Shown piece after piece: positions 1 to 11,419 of a DNA stretch of 64,000 bases; within the stretch, counting starts at the first letter, position 1, and the number at the start of each line of letters is the position of its first letter. The position numbers and the translations under genes are program-made. This DNA comes from Mesobacillus selenatarsenatis SF-1 (lineage in GTDB: Bacteria; Bacillota; Bacilli; Bacillales; Cytobacillaceae), in NCBI RefSeq assembly GCF_000813125.1, contig NZ_BASE01000019.1, positions 1 to 64,000 on the forward strand, read 5' to 3'. The notes under the pieces were generated by a model, which was given only the letters and a program-made list of their open reading frames with translations, was not told the DNA's origin and did not search any database.

Positions 1-8
1 TAATAACC

Positions 9-109
9 TCGGTTTCTTGACAGCTTTGCGCTCTAAAGCCTTAAACCTGTCACAATAACAGCGGATTCTTGACAGCTTTGCCCTCTTCTCCCTCAAACCT
101 GACAGAACT
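9..109. repeat. Two imperfect direct repeats of about 50 bp
   Basis: Two units, about 9-58 and 60-109, share the cores TTCTTGACAGCTTTG and AAACCTG. Spacing is about 51 bp, so they form a small tandem array that may continue to the left of the window. No gene is visible in the first 160 bases. Function unknown. Confidence 0.55.
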
Positions 110-165
110 AGGCCCCTTTTTCCGAAGACCGGATCTAACCGCTTGACCTGTATACCTAATCAAAC

Positions 166-207
166 TAAAAAAACAGCTCCCCCTCAATTCCAAGGAAAGC
201 TGCTTCT
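166..207 (-). terminator. Rho-independent terminator of the ilv operon
   Basis: Read on the minus strand, CAGCTTTCC pairs with GGGGGAGCTG (with G-U pairs) across a 10-nt loop and is followed by seven T. It sits just after the ilvA stop codon and ends the ilvB-ilvH-ilvC-ilvA transcript. Confidence 0.8.
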
Positions 208-213
208 GTTCTA

Positions 214-1200
214 TCACCCAGTATAATAAAGCCTCATCGTTCTATTGGATAATTCCTTATAGGTTGGTATCTGGACGGGGTCGACATTTCCGCCGCTGAT
301 GATGCAACCTACTTTCTTACCGTCAATCGCTACCTTTTTGGATAAAATAGCGGCCAACGCCGCAGCGCCTGCTCCTTCAACCAGCATCTTCTCTCTTTCA
401 AGCATGAACATGATGGCGTGGGCGATTTCTTCATCGGTTACGGTTACGACTTCATCTACATACTTTTCGATGATTGGATAAGTTATGGCCCCTGGTTCCT
501 TCACCAGTATCCCATCCGCTATAGTATGAACAGCTTGTGGTGTCTTCCATTTTTGCCCGGTAAATCTCTGATAAGTGGCAGGAGCCCCGGCAGCCTGAAC
601 GCCAATTACCTTAACGGATGGTTTAAAAGCTTTGATAGCGAGTACCACCCCAGAGATCAATCCGCCCCCTCCAATTGGCGCAAAAACAACGTCCAATGCA
701 TCATTTTGCTGCAACATCTCCAACCCAACCGTTCCTTGCCCCGCGATCACCATCTCATCATCAAACGCATGAACAAAGGTGCTGCCATTCTGCTTCAGAT
801 CTTCAACCGCTTTTTGATACGATTCATTGTACGTTTCGCCGGTCAATACGATTTCCGCGCCATATCCCTTTGTGGCAGAAGCCTTGGAAAAAGGCGTATG
901 CTTCGGCATGTAAATTTTCGACTTGATGCCCCTTAACGAAGCTGCCAGTGCCACCCCCTGGGCATGATTGCCGGCCGAAGCAGCCAGAATGCCTTTTTCC
1001 ATTTCCTTTTCCGACAGCGATAAAATTTTATTCATCGCTCCCCTTAGCTTGAACGAACCCGTTTTTTGCAGATTCTCCATTTTCAAATAAACGTCGGCAT
1101 TCGTTAAATAATTTAAAGTCGTACTTTGCTTCAAAGGAGTCTGATGCACTTTACCCTTCAGCTTTTCCATCGCTTGCTCGATCTGAACGCTTCTTAACAA
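214..1200 (-). CDS. ilvA: Threonine ammonia-lyase (short form, no regulatory domain)
   Basis: Cytosolic PLP enzyme that deaminates L-threonine to 2-oxobutanoate, the first step towards isoleucine. The PLP lysine is K51 in the motif GSFKLRGA, and the phosphate-binding glycine loop GGGG lies near residues 177-180. The protein has 328 residues and stops after the catalytic fold. The C-terminal ACT-like regulatory domain of classical biosynthetic IlvA (about 420-515 residues) is missing, as in TdcB-type enzymes. The gene is last in the ilvB-ilvH-ilvC-ilvA operon, 24 bases after ilvC, which argues for a biosynthetic role. The start is TTG with a poor ribosome site, and an ATG 30 bases downstream is an alternative. 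Family assignment is sure; the biosynthetic role is inferred from context. Confidence 0.93.
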   Translation of the reverse strand: MLRSVQIEQAMEKLKGKVHQTPLKQSTTLNYLTNADVYLKMENLQKTGSFKLRGAMNKILSLSEKEMEKGILAASAGNHAQGVALAASLRGIKSKIYMPKHTPFSKASATKGYGAEIVLTGETYNESYQKAVEDLKQNGSTFVHAFDDEMVIAGQGTVGLEMLQQNDALDVVFAPIGGGGLISGVVLAIKAFKPSVKVIGVQAAGAPATYQRFTGQKWKTPQAVHTIADGILVKEPGAITYPIIEKYVDEVVTVTDEEIAHAIMFMLEREKMLVEGAGAAALAAILSKKVAIDGKKVGCIISGGNVDPVQIPTYKELSNRTMRLYYTG

Positions 1201-1224
1201 ATTCCCAATATGCTCACCTCGAAA

Positions 1225-2559
<1,335 letters not shown>

Positions 2560-2563
<4 letters not shown>

Positions 2564-4278
2564 GGTTTCACCCCAATCATTTCATGCAGCCCTTTCCCCG
2601 GCGCGACCATTGGATAGACCTTTTCTTCAGGATTCACGCGGCAATCAATCAAGACTGGCTCGCGGTCTGTTAAAACTTCACTGAAGACCTTCTCAGCTTC
2701 GTCTGCACTGCTCACTCTATAAGCCTTAATTCCATAGGATTCTGCAAGCTTCAGGAAGTCTGGCTGCAGTGAAAAAATAGAATGCGAAAATCGTTTTTCA
2801 TAAAAGGTTTCCTGCCACTGGCGGACCATTCCGAGTGATCCATTATTGATGATCAGCACTTTTACTGGCAGACTCCATTCTTTTAATAAAATCAGTTCCT
2901 GGAGTGTCATTTGAAAGCCGCCGTCACCGACGAGCGAAATCACCGTCGCATCTGGTTCTGCCAGCTGCGCACCAATCGCTGCCGGGAAGCCAAATCCCAT
3001 CGTTCCCAGACCGCCCGATGTGACCCAGGTGTTCGGCTGTGAAAACGAGTAGAACTGGGCAGCCCACATCTGGTGCTGGCCGACATCCGTCGTGACAATC
3101 GCTTCTCCATTCGTATGTTTGTGCACTAATTCTATTAAATGTTGTGGCGATGGCAATTCTCCGGTATCCGTGAACCAGTACGGATTCTCAACCTTATTTT
3201 CTTCCAGGTGCTCCAGCCAAAGCTGTGAATCCGGCCCTTCAACTTCCCCGCTTAAAAGCATCTGCAAGACTGCTTTCGCATCTCCCACGATCGGAAAATG
3301 TGTCTCGACATTTTTGCCGATTTCCGCCGGATCAATGTCTGCATGGGCAACCCTGGCATTCGGAGCAAAGGACTTCAGATTTCCTGTCAGCCGATCATCG
3401 AAACGGGCCCCAATATTGATCAATAGATCGGATTCATAAAGGGCCATGTTCGCGGTATAACAGCCATGCATACCGGCCATTCCCAAGAACAGCGGATGCC
3501 CTGCCGGAAATCCTCCGAGACCTAACAGGGTGTGGACGACAGGCAACTGATACTGTTCTGCAAAAGCAACCAACTCATCCGAAGCCTTAGCATGCAACAC
3601 TCCTGCCCCGGCTAAGATGACAGGCTTTTGGGAGTGTTGAAGTGCATCAAGCAAGCTGTCTACCTGTAAAGGATCAGGGTTCACGGTTGGCCGATACCCT
3701 GGAAGTTTTACCTCAGCCTCTGGTAAAAAAGAAGTCTGAAGTGCAGTAAGGTCCTTCGGTATATCGACTAACACAGGACCCGGCCGTCCAGTTGTCGCCA
3801 GATGGAAGGCTTCTTTCACAATTCTTGGCAGATCTTCCACCCTTCTCACCTGGTAATTCTGCTTTGTGATCGGCGCTGTCATCCCAACGATATCTGCTTC
3901 TTGAAAGGCATCTGTCCCGATAACCTGTGATGCAACCTGTCCTGTAAAAATGACAAGCGGCAATGAATCCATCATCGCATCGGCGATTCCTGTCACGACA
4001 TTGGTGGCGCCAGGTCCCGAGGTTGCAATCACGACCCCCGGCTTTCCGGAAACCCGTGCATAGCCTTCCGCCGCGTGGATGGCTCCCTGTTCATGTCGTG
4101 CAAGAACGTGATTAATCGGTGACCTGTGCAGAGCATCATAAATTCCCAAAACCGCCCCGCCAGGATAGCCAAACAATAGCTCAACACCTTCCGCTTTCAG
4201 GGCCTGAATGAAAAGATCCGCCCCATTCATGCTCCATTCTTCTGTTTCAACCGTTACCATTGGCTCTTTTGCTGCCAT
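2560..4278 (-). CDS. ilvB: Acetolactate synthase, catalytic large subunit
   Basis: ThDP- and FAD-dependent enzyme that condenses two pyruvates, or pyruvate with 2-oxobutanoate. The catalytic glutamate that activates ThDP is E63 in [16 protein letters not shown]. The ThDP/Mg2+ motif begins GDGGFQ and ends IINN in the C-terminal third. Length, 572 residues, is normal. The ATG has AGGAGG 8 bases upstream. It is first in its sub-operon, directly behind a T-box leader. Confidence 0.97.
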
Positions 4279-4320
4279 CCAAATTTCCTCCTATTCATCT
4301 TTTCATCCCAGCAGGGCAAA

Positions 4321-4640
4321 CAAAAAAGCCATTCACCCCACACAAAAATCAAGTTTGTGCAGGGGTGAAAGGCTTATAGCATTCCACGGTACCACCCTAT
4401 GTTGCTGCATCTCTTGCAAGACACAACCTTTTAAGGCAGCTCAAGTCACTTTTTTAAAAAAGAATCTGAACTGTCTCGTTTTTGCTAACGAGTATACGTC
4501 CGGGTATACCCGGCTGTCCTTACTGCGATTTCAGGTCAGCACTCAGAGGGGATGTAGGAATTGGCGTATTGCTGGCTTCCAGCGCGACCAGCTCTCTGTG
4601 AATACGGAATCCAATCCCTAAACCTCGTCATCGAGTTATC
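4321..4640 (-). promoter_or_regulatory. T-box riboswitch leader upstream of ilvB
   Basis: The T-box core AGGGTGGTACCG is read on the minus strand at about 4384-4399. It is followed by a strong terminator (4322-4375, AAGCC TTTCACCCC paired with GGGGTGAATGGC, then TTTTTT). Upstream, 4445-4640 folds into a stem-I-like region with an AGAGAG bulge. Uncharged tRNA binding would form the antiterminator and switch on ilvB-ilvH-ilvC-ilvA. The specifier codon could not be fixed by eye; an AUU isoleucine triplet and a CUC leucine triplet are both possible. The leader starts only about 3 bases after the ilvD stop, so it is internal to a longer transcription unit. Confidence 0.92.
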
Positions 4641-4642
4641 TA

Positions 4643-6310
4643 TTAAATTTTCAGGATGCCACCTGTGCTTGCAGAGGTGACCAGCTTCGAATAACGAGCC
4701 AAATATCCTTTTTTGATTTTCGGCTCCGGCTGTTTCCATTGTGCTTTCCGATCCTGCAACTCTGTTTCAGGAACTTCAAGGGAAATGGTTCTTTCCTCTA
4801 AATCAATGAAAATAGGATCTCCATTTTCAACAAATGCGATTGGTCCTCCTTCAGCCGCTTCAGGTGAAATATGGCCGATGGAAATGCCCCTTGAGGCACC
4901 AGAGAATCTTCCATCCGTAATCAGAGCAACCTTTTTTTCCAGACCTCTTCCGGCAATGGCGGCTGTTGGCGCAAGCATTTCCGGCATTCCCGGACCGCCT
5001 TTTGGCCCTTCATAGCGGATAACAACCACATGCCCCTCACGTACATCGCCACTTTCGATTCCAGCCAAAGCTTCATCCTGAGATTCATAGACGATCGCTT
5101 CACCTTTAAAAGTTTTGATGGACGGGTCGACTGCTCCTACCTTGATGACGCCTCCATCTGGTGCAATATTTCCGAACAAAATCGATAATCCGCCGACAGG
5201 GCTATAAGCCGTCTCCTTGCTGCGGATGACGTCACCATTTAAAACCTCTGCATCCTTTACATTCTCGTAAAGCGACTTACCGGTGATGGTAATCCGGTCC
5301 GGGTGTACAGCTCCTTCCATTTCACAAAGCTGTTTGATAATCGCGCTGACACCGCCGGCATTATGGACATCCTGCATTGAATAATGGGAAGCCGGGCTGA
5401 TTTTAGACAAATAAGGAATCCGTTTTGCCACTTCATTAATCCGGCTCAAATCATAGTCAATCTCCGCTTCGTTCGCGATTGCCAGCGTATGGAGGACGGT
5501 ATTAGTCGAGCCGCCCATCGCCATATCGAGCGCAAAGGCATCATCAATCGTCTCCTTGGTGATAATGTCTCTTGGCTTAATATCCTTTTTGACCATTTCG
5601 ACCAAATGACGAGCTGCGTCATAGATTAATTTATGGCGTTCTTTAGAGGTCGCAACCAGCGTTCCGTTACCAGGAAGCGCCACCCCGAGCATTTCCATTA
5701 GCGAGTTCATAGAGTTGGCGGTGAACATTCCCGAGCAAGAGCCACAGGTTGGACAGGCGTTCTTTTCAATATCCAGCAATTCCTCTTCAGACATTCTCCC
5801 AGATTGATAGGCACCTACGCCTTCAAATACGGACACGAGCGATAAAGGCTGTCCAGTGCTGGAAACACCCGCCTCCATTGGGCCACCCGAAACAAATACA
5901 GAAGGAACGTTCGTCCGCACTGCCGCCATCAGCATCCCAGGAGTGATCTTGTCACAGTTCGGGATGTAGAAAACTCCATCGAACCAGTGCGCATTAATCA
6001 CGGTTTCAGCTGAATCTGCGATCAGCTCCCTGCTTGGCAAGGAATATCTCATGCCGATATGCCCCATCGCGATCCCATCATCAACGCCAATGGTATTGAA
6101 CTCAAACGGAATCCCGCCCGCCTCTCTGATCGCGTCCTTTACAACATCGGCAAACTGCCTCAAATGGACATGTCCCGGAATAATATCGATATACGAATTA
6201 CAAACGCCAATAAAAGGTTTTTCAAGATCCTCTAACTTCACTCCAGTTGCATAAAGCAAGCTTCGGTGCGGAGCACGGTCGACTCCCTTTTTGATCATGT
6301 CACTGCGCAT
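4643..6310 (-). CDS. ilvD: Dihydroxy-acid dehydratase
   Basis: Fe-S enzyme that dehydrates 2,3-dihydroxy acids to the 2-oxo acids of valine, isoleucine and leucine. Cluster and Mg2+ ligands are visible in CDKITPGM and [17 protein letters not shown]. At 555 residues it has standard length. Start ATG has AGGGGG 8 bases upstream. It lies 23 bases after ilvE, so the two are co-transcribed from the ilvE T-box leader. Confidence 0.97.
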   Translation of the reverse strand: MRSDMIKKGVDRAPHRSLLYATGVKLEDLEKPFIGVCNSYIDIIPGHVHLRQFADVVKDAIREAGGIPFEFNTIGVDDGIAMGHIGMRYSLPSRELIADSAETVINAHWFDGVFYIPNCDKITPGMLMAAVRTNVPSVFVSGGPMEAGVSSTGQPLSLVSVFEGVGAYQSGRMSEEELLDIEKNACPTCGSCSGMFTANSMNSLMEMLGVALPGNGTLVATSKERHKLIYDAARHLVEMVKKDIKPRDIITKETIDDAFALDMAMGGSTNTVLHTLAIANEAEIDYDLSRINEVAKRIPYLSKISPASHYSMQDVHNAGGVSAIIKQLCEMEGAVHPDRITITGKSLYENVKDAEVLNGDVIRSKETAYSPVGGLSILFGNIAPDGGVIKVGAVDPSIKTFKGEAIVYESQDEALAGIESGDVREGHVVVIRYEGPKGGPGMPEMLAPTAAIAGRGLEKKVALITDGRFSGASRGISIGHISPEAAEGGPIAFVENGDPIFIDLEERTISLEVPETELQDRKAQWKQPEPKIKKGYLARYSKLVTSASTGGILKI

Positions 6311-6333
6311 ATGAATTCCCCCTATATTCGTCT

Positions 6334-7230
6334 CTATACACTTTGTTGTTCATAGACTTTGACTCCGTCTTCAACGACGGTTTTTCTGAACTCTTTTAAA
6401 AGTTGATTTGTGACGGCACCTGGTTTCCCATCACCGACAACTCGGCCATCCACCTTCACAACCGCAATGACCTCCGCCGCCGTTCCCGTTAAAAACACTT
6501 CATCGGCTACATAGACATCATGCCTTGTGAAAACTTCTTCTCTCATCGAGAAGCCAAGATTGTGAGCAATTTCCATGATCGCATTTCTGGTGATCCCTTC
6601 CAGTGCTCCTACATACCCGGGAGGCGTCAGGATCTCGCCATTTTTCACGATAAAAACATTGTCCGCAGAGCCTTCCGCCACATAGCCTTGATCATTCAGC
6701 ATGAGCGCTTCGTTGACACCAGATAAACCGGCCTCAATCCGAACAAGGATATTATTCAAATAGTTCAGTGACTTCACTTTCGGTGAAAGCACATCCGAGC
6801 GATTCCGTCTCGTCGCTACCGTGACAATCTCAATCCCCGATTCATATAGTTCTTTCGGGAAAAGTGCAAGCTCTTCCGCGATAATGATGACTTGCGGCCG
6901 GGCACAGGATGATGGATCAAGTCCCAAGTTCCCCACCCCTCTCGAGACAACCACGCGAATATAGCCATTCAACAGGTCATTCACCCTTAAAGTCTCTACT
7001 ACAAGATCGCTTAACTCCTGTTTGCTGTAAGGAATGGACAACATAATTGACTTTGCCGAATCATAAAGTCGGTTAACATGGTCCAGAAGCCGGAAGACAT
7101 TGCCTTCATACACCCTAATTCCCTCGAAGACACCATCTCCGTATAGAAAACCATGATCATACACTGACACAACAGCGTCTTTCTTACTGACAAACTGGCC
7201 ATTCAAAAAGATCAATTGCTCCTTCATCAT
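6334..7230 (-). CDS. ilvE: Branched-chain amino-acid aminotransferase (fold type IV)
   Basis: PLP enzyme for the last step of valine, leucine and isoleucine synthesis. The 298-residue class IV fold shows [14 protein letters not shown] near the N terminus, the PLP lysine in KSLNYLNN and the phosphate-binding TGTAAEV near the C terminus. The ATGATG start is preceded by GAGGAA. It is the first gene behind the distal T-box and is followed by ilvD. Confidence 0.95.
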   Translation of the reverse strand: MMKEQLIFLNGQFVSKKDAVVSVYDHGFLYGDGVFEGIRVYEGNVFRLLDHVNRLYDSAKSIMLSIPYSKQELSDLVVETLRVNDLLNGYIRVVVSRGVGNLGLDPSSCARPQVIIIAEELALFPKELYESGIEIVTVATRRNRSDVLSPKVKSLNYLNNILVRIEAGLSGVNEALMLNDQGYVAEGSADNVFIVKNGEILTPPGYVGALEGITRNAIMEIAHNLGFSMREEVFTRHDVYVADEVFLTGTAAEVIAVVKVDGRVVGDGKPGAVTNQLLKEFRKTVVEDGVKVYEQQSV

Positions 7231-7269
7231 CCATTCCTCATTTCCTCTATGTTTTTAATTTATTTGGAA

Positions 7270-7550
7270 AATAAAAAAACTCGCCCCTAAAATAGGGACG
7301 AGTTTAGCTCGCGATACCACCCTAGTTCCGCTCGTGGATAGAAAAATCCACTTATACGGCACTCAATCAACGTACAATCATACGCGTTCCTTTTAACGGC
7401 GGACAACCCGGCAATACTTACTGAATCATTTCAGCATTGCATCTCGGAGATGATTTTCGGATCAGTTCTGAACATCGGCTTGCACCATTTACCGACTCTC
7501 TGTAGAACAGGGCACTCATCTTACTCTTCTCGTCATCAATTTTATTTTCG
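7270..7550 (-). promoter_or_regulatory. T-box riboswitch leader upstream of ilvE
   Basis: The T-box core AGGGTGGTATCGCGAG is read on the minus strand at 7309-7325. The terminator at 7273-7305 pairs ACTCGTCCCTA with TAGGGGCGAGT followed by seven T. The 5' part contains AGAGTAAGATGAGTG and AGAGAG motifs of stem I. A GAUGA/UCAUC helix and a GUUCU/AGAAC helix frame a specifier loop that contains an AUC triplet, so isoleucine control is plausible but not proven. Confidence 0.92.
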
Positions 7551-7567
7551 GAAAATTATTAATTATA

Positions 7568-7596
7568 AAATTATCAGCTGGCAACTGATTTGTCAA
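7568..7596 (-). promoter_or_regulatory. SigA-type promoter for the ilvE leader
   Basis: TTGACA (minus strand, 7591-7596), a 17-base spacer, then TAATTT (7568-7573), placed just upstream of the T-box. The following stretch 7600-7879 shows no gene; it is AT-rich and must contain the promoter of the plus-strand gene at 7880. Confidence 0.6.
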
Positions 7597-7879
7597 ACTA
7601 TTTTTAAGATTTTTTTAACGATCGATAATTTTTAGGTAAAAGGACCTAAGGAAAACTAGACATATACTTTTAGTCGTTCTATTTTCATTTTCAAGATAAA
7701 GGTTCCTTGTCCTCCATATATATCTTTAAAGTATTTGGAGCACTCTTTATCTTATAAAAATAAAGGGATTTGAAGGCTCTTTGAAGAATTTAAAAGGCAC
7801 GATTATTGTTTGTACCCAGTGGCCAAGCGATCATCAAGGTGTGCCCTTAATTTCATTTTTTTTGTGGAGGTTTTTTGTT

Positions 7880-8380
7880 ATGTTTACGGTCGATCATTAT
7901 ATTGATTCTATTAAAGCCAACCTTGAGAAACAAACAGATTTGTTAGTGGGAAATCTCAAACAAAGCTTTTCTTACAATTTTTCACCTGATATAGATTTAT
8001 TGGATTTCTCCGCATTCATCGAACCAACGAGGTTCGAGTTATCAATAAGAATGTTCTCAATGGATAAAGAAGGCAATGAGGTTTTTGATGAAGGAAATGA
8101 CCCACCCGTTTTTGCTGGTAGTGAGGAGATACTTTCAGAAGTCGAATATCATCAAATGAACGACAGTCAGTTAGATGATTTTTTTGAGTTTTATGAGCAA
8201 AATGAAGAGACATTAGTTCCACGCGAGCAAAAGGTTTTTATAGACTGGTTTAGTCAATGCTGGGAAAAAGCAGGCGGAACTTCATTGAAACTACCATCGT
8301 ACTTCATTTTTCACGATGATTATAAATCATATGATTTGAAGAGTAATAAATGGATTGATGATGAAGAAAAATGGTCATAA
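7880..8380 (+). CDS. Conserved-looking acidic hypothetical protein, 166 residues
   Basis: I do not recognise this family. It starts MFTVDHYIDSIKANL and is acidic and soluble, with aromatic and acidic stretches such as DDFFEFYEQNEE and no signal peptide or membrane segment. The ATG at 7880 is chosen over one 99 bases upstream because GTGGAGG lies 9 bases before it. It is a single-gene unit, divergent from ilvE and followed by a clear terminator. Confidence 0.7.
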   Translation: MFTVDHYIDSIKANLEKQTDLLVGNLKQSFSYNFSPDIDLLDFSAFIEPTRFELSIRMFSMDKEGNEVFDEGNDPPVFAGSEEILSEVEYHQMNDSQLDDFFEFYEQNEETLVPREQKVFIDWFSQCWEKAGGTSLKLPSYFIFHDDYKSYDLKSNKWIDDEEKWS

Positions 8381-8386
8381 ACATCG

Positions 8387-8416
8387 AAGAATGCCTATAT
8401 TTCAAGGCATTCTTTT
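8387..8416 (+). terminator. Rho-independent terminator
   Basis: GAATGCCT and AGGCATTC form an 8-bp stem with a short loop, followed by TTTTGTTT, directly after the stop codon at 8380. Confidence 0.8.
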
Positions 8417-8510
8417 GTTTACCGCAAGTTTTCAGCTGCTGATAATGGGGAAGTACTCGTACTGAACGATAAGTACTTGAAAAGCACTATAATGCCATGT
8501 CCCTGCAAAG

Positions 8511-9068
8511 TTAATCCTGGAATTCAGATAGTCCAATAACGGAACCATTTTTGTCGTAAAAAGTCAGTTCAGCTGGAAATGGTTGCTTCGTATTTTCGGG
8601 AAGTTTTTCAAAGGCAATAAATCTCTCTTCGCCTTTTACATTAGATTCGAAACTATACTCTCCTGAATACAATTCCGTTTTGATATGATCAATTTTCAAC
8701 TTTGGATTTTTGCCAATCAAGATCCCATATATCCCTTTGTTTGTTTTAATTTTTTGATAGGAAACGATATTGGTTCCATAACCAGAATGGTCAATTTTAT
8801 ATTTTCCATTAAACCCCTTGATTAGATGAGCATAGCCCATATCGCCGTTTTCGGTTTGGAACAGAACGATGTAAGAACTTGTATCTTCTAACTGAATAGA
8901 CTTAATTACGCTTGGCTTTATACTGCCCGAAGCCCTATTACTCCACTTCTGCAAACCTGATTGAATAGCAGCTTGGTTATCATCGATTGGATATTGATTA
9001 AAGTAATAGATCACATAGCCAATCGCCATAACCGCAACGAGTATAACCAAATACCCAGCCTTTTTCAT
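8511..9068 (-). CDS. Membrane-anchored hypothetical protein
   Basis: Function not recognised. MKKAGYLVILVAVMAIGYV is a single N-terminal membrane anchor or uncleaved signal. The remaining about 160 residues are predicted extracytoplasmic and mixed alpha/beta, with GYAHLIKGFNGKYKIDHSG resembling YdhH/lipoprotein-like sensor domains. The ATG at 9068 is preferred because a run of G (GGGGGG) lies 5 bases upstream; an ATG 18 bases earlier lacks a ribosome site. It stands alone on the minus strand. Confidence 0.65.
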   Translation of the reverse strand: MKKAGYLVILVAVMAIGYVIYYFNQYPIDDNQAAIQSGLQKWSNRASGSIKPSVIKSIQLEDTSSYIVLFQTENGDMGYAHLIKGFNGKYKIDHSGYGTNIVSYQKIKTNKGIYGILIGKNPKLKIDHIKTELYSGEYSFESNVKGEERFIAFEKLPENTKQPFPAELTFYDKNGSVIGLSEFQD

Positions 9069-9227
9069 ACTATCCCCCCCAAACATGCCTCACTTTACTT
9101 TCATCTTAACATAGTGGAGGAAAATGCAGCTCCAACCCCGGAGAATCGTCTCCATATCTCAATATGATCACCATTAATCACATTTTTCTGAGTGATGAAA
9201 CGGCAGAGCCATCTCCAGCTCCCGGCT

Positions 9228-10646
9228 TTAGCCCGTCTCCTGATCGCTCCTTAATTGGGTATAAATTTGCTGATAGGCTGACGCCTCATTGACCATACCT
9301 TTGTGCTGATACATTTTGCACAGCTGCCTGACCGGAGCTGGGTCCGCCGGGTTGAGCTCCATTTCCCAGAAGAAACATTCGATTGCTTGATCGTATTGAT
9401 TGAAATCTGCGTAAAATTGCCCCAATTCCATCATTCTTTCTGGATTTTCCATAAGAGCGGCCATTTCATTGATTTTACGAATGCCGATAGAATGCGGAAA
9501 GTTTTTCTGAATCGGTCTCAGTTTTTCACAGACTACCTTCAAGTCGTGCGCCTCCATAAGCTTTGCTGTCAGCTGCAGAATTCTTTGTTCAAATTGCCTC
9601 GGGTCGTTATCCTGAGCAACTTGCTGATGGAGCAGCAGAAACTCTTCCAAATGAGCAGATACAAATTCAGCATCAACCTGATTCCAAATTTCATTTAGGA
9701 TTTGATGAAACTCTCCAGGCAGATCCTCAATGAAAGGAAATAAATTTACTGCCGCTCTCTCATATTGCCCGTCTCTCATCAATCCTTCAATGAAATTGCG
9801 AGCTTCCGGTAACCATTTATAAGGATTTATTTCTGCATAGGATAGGACTAGAATCCAATTCTCGAGCGGGATGTACTTCAAGGCCAACTCTGTTTGGCTC
9901 TTAACCGACTCAGAAGTAAGGTTCCTTTTGTCATCCATCCAAAGCAGCAGACCTTCTGCATACCGTTCTTCAAGTTTTAAAATCCTTTCGAGCATTTGAA
10001 AATGTTCGGTGTTTTTTCGATTCATAAAGCAATGGAACTCTGCAAATAAGGGGTCCTTCTTTTGGATAGCCGGTAAAGATGAAGTAGTGTAAAAGCTGGA
10101 ATATGAGCTGTATTCCCGAGAATGGAGGAGATCACTGATTTTTTCCAAAGAAGGAGATAAATCGGACAAAAGACGGACCGATTGATAGGCTTTGGAAAAA
10201 CTGCCGTTTCTTCTGTAGTGGAAAAAGATATTTTCTATTGGTTTGGAGAGCTGTTCTGTTGAGAAAAATGAGTCGAGCGCTGCGGCAATACATGGTATTT
10301 CAAGGAGAGAATAATTGCGCTGGAGATGATTGAAGAGCTTGTTTTTAGCTGGTATGGTTAAAGCTGTCGTAGGAATGAGTACAGGCAGAAGCGGGTGCTT
10401 TTGATCTAAGACGATCCCTTCATTCAGCACTTTATCAAGAAATGAACCTTTTTGAACCTTTTCAAGTTGACCACCATAGATTAGGGCATTTTTGTAGAAA
10501 ATCAGATAGTATTTTTCGGTTAATTCAGTTTGGACCTCGGCGACCATGAATCTCGCAAAGATTGCTGTCCGCACAACTTCTCCATTTACCATAACCCTAT
10601 TAGATTTGAACGATATTTTTGTCGGCATTGTAAGTTCATTATTCAT
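9228..10646 (-). CDS. TPR-like helical repeat protein, 472 residues
   Basis: The function is unknown. Residues about 1-120 are a mixed domain rich in beta strands. From about 130 on, the protein consists of paired amphipathic helices of the tetratricopeptide type, most evident at the C terminus (MELGQFYADFNQYDQAIECF and the following helix pair). No signal peptide or membrane segment is seen, so it is probably a cytosolic scaffold. The GGAGG ribosome site is 11 bases before the chosen ATG. No operon partners. Confidence 0.7.
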   Translation of the reverse strand: MNNELTMPTKISFKSNRVMVNGEVVRTAIFARFMVAEVQTELTEKYYLIFYKNALIYGGQLEKVQKGSFLDKVLNEGIVLDQKHPLLPVLIPTTALTIPAKNKLFNHLQRNYSLLEIPCIAAALDSFFSTEQLSKPIENIFFHYRRNGSFSKAYQSVRLLSDLSPSLEKISDLLHSREYSSYSSFYTTSSLPAIQKKDPLFAEFHCFMNRKNTEHFQMLERILKLEERYAEGLLLWMDDKRNLTSESVKSQTELALKYIPLENWILVLSYAEINPYKWLPEARNFIEGLMRDGQYERAAVNLFPFIEDLPGEFHQILNEIWNQVDAEFVSAHLEEFLLLHQQVAQDNDPRQFEQRILQLTAKLMEAHDLKVVCEKLRPIQKNFPHSIGIRKINEMAALMENPERMMELGQFYADFNQYDQAIECFFWEMELNPADPAPVRQLCKMYQHKGMVNEASAYQQIYTQLRSDQETG

Positions 10647-10741
10647 GAAACATTGAGCCTCCTAATGAATCGTATATTGTTTTCTATAGTTTAATTATAC
10701 GTTACCCATTTTAAAAAAGCGACGACACTCGAAAAGTGCTT

Positions 10742-10784
10742 AGGGACATAGGTAGGGACATAGGGACGGTTCTTCTTTCCCACT
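10742..10784. repeat. Dispersed palindromic repeat, copy 1
   Basis: Intergenic copy of the GGGACA...GGGACGGTTC family: two AGGGACATA units followed by GGGACGGTTCTTCTTTCCC. A weaker inverted partner (AATGTCCCTT) lies at about 10820. Confidence 0.7.
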
Positions 10785-10882
10785 AAAATACACCTACCTA
10801 CAAAACACCAGAACAACCTTAATGTCCCTTGAGAAATGGGTAATCTATTCAGCAAATATAAAAAAAGCATCCCGAAGGATAC

Positions 10883-11101
10883 TTATTTATATATTTTAAG
10901 CGGTTCAATGTTTATTTTTAATACTACGGTTGCGGGATCATGAACCATATTTATTTTATCCACAATATATTCTTTCTTGTATATCGTGACAGTATTACTA
11001 GCCCTCAAAGCAGCAACATACTGCTCCCAATGCTTTACATTGGCACTTAAGAGACACTTGTCTTTCAGATAATAATCCACTCTGTTAGCTACTCGGTTCA
11101 T
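10883..11101 (-). CDS. Small hypothetical protein, 72 residues
   Basis: Not recognised. It is a basic, soluble protein beginning MNRVANRVDYYLKDKCLL and ending in a beta-rich segment (TVTIYKKEYIVDKI). A strong ribosome site GGGGGTG lies 5 bases before the ATG, which is the main reason to accept it. It stands alone between two dispersed repeats. Confidence 0.6.
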   Translation of the reverse strand: MNRVANRVDYYLKDKCLLSANVKHWEQYVAALRASNTVTIYKKEYIVDKINMVHDPATVVLKINIEPLKIYK

Positions 11102-11180
11102 CTCTACACCCCCTTTTGATAGAGTTTATGAATCATATTATCTAATCATGACAAGCTGTTTATCGTTTCATCAGCTTCAA

Positions 11181-11215
11181 AGAAAAATCCATCTTGATTG
11201 TTACAGGATGGATTT
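11181..11215 (-). terminator. Terminator-like hairpin without an obvious gene
   Basis: AAATCCATC (11185-11193) pairs with GATGGATTT (11207-11215); the T-rich tail is on the minus strand. No minus-strand gene ends here, so it may be the remnant of a lost gene. Confidence 0.5.
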
Positions 11216-11240
11216 GATTACTTGGTATGAATTGATCCGC

Positions 11241-11306
11241 AGAGACAGGAGACGGTTCTCCTGACCACAAAAATATGGGAAGTGGGAACCGCCTCCAAGT
11301 CCCACA
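11241..11306. repeat. Dispersed palindromic repeat, copy 2 (two arms)
   Basis: Left arm GAGACAGGAGACGGTTCTCC, right arm in inverted orientation GTGGGAACCGCCTCC followed by AAGTCCCAC. The arms are separated by about 17 bases. Confidence 0.75.
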
Positions 11307-11419
11307 CAAAGTCACCATGCTTCAAATATTTAAAATTGATTTTACCTAACATATTCTTTATATTTAATTTAAAATAAGCCTTAGAGCATAAGATTTTATA
11401 ATAAAATTGAGGAGAAAAT

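Noticed and set aside
418-936. 172-codon plus-strand frame opposite ilvA
   Set aside because: It is antisense to a clear ilvA, has no ribosome site and an unnatural composition.
4208-4621. 137-codon plus-strand frame
   Set aside because: It covers the T-box leader and the ilvB start on the other strand; a shadow of the regulatory RNA.
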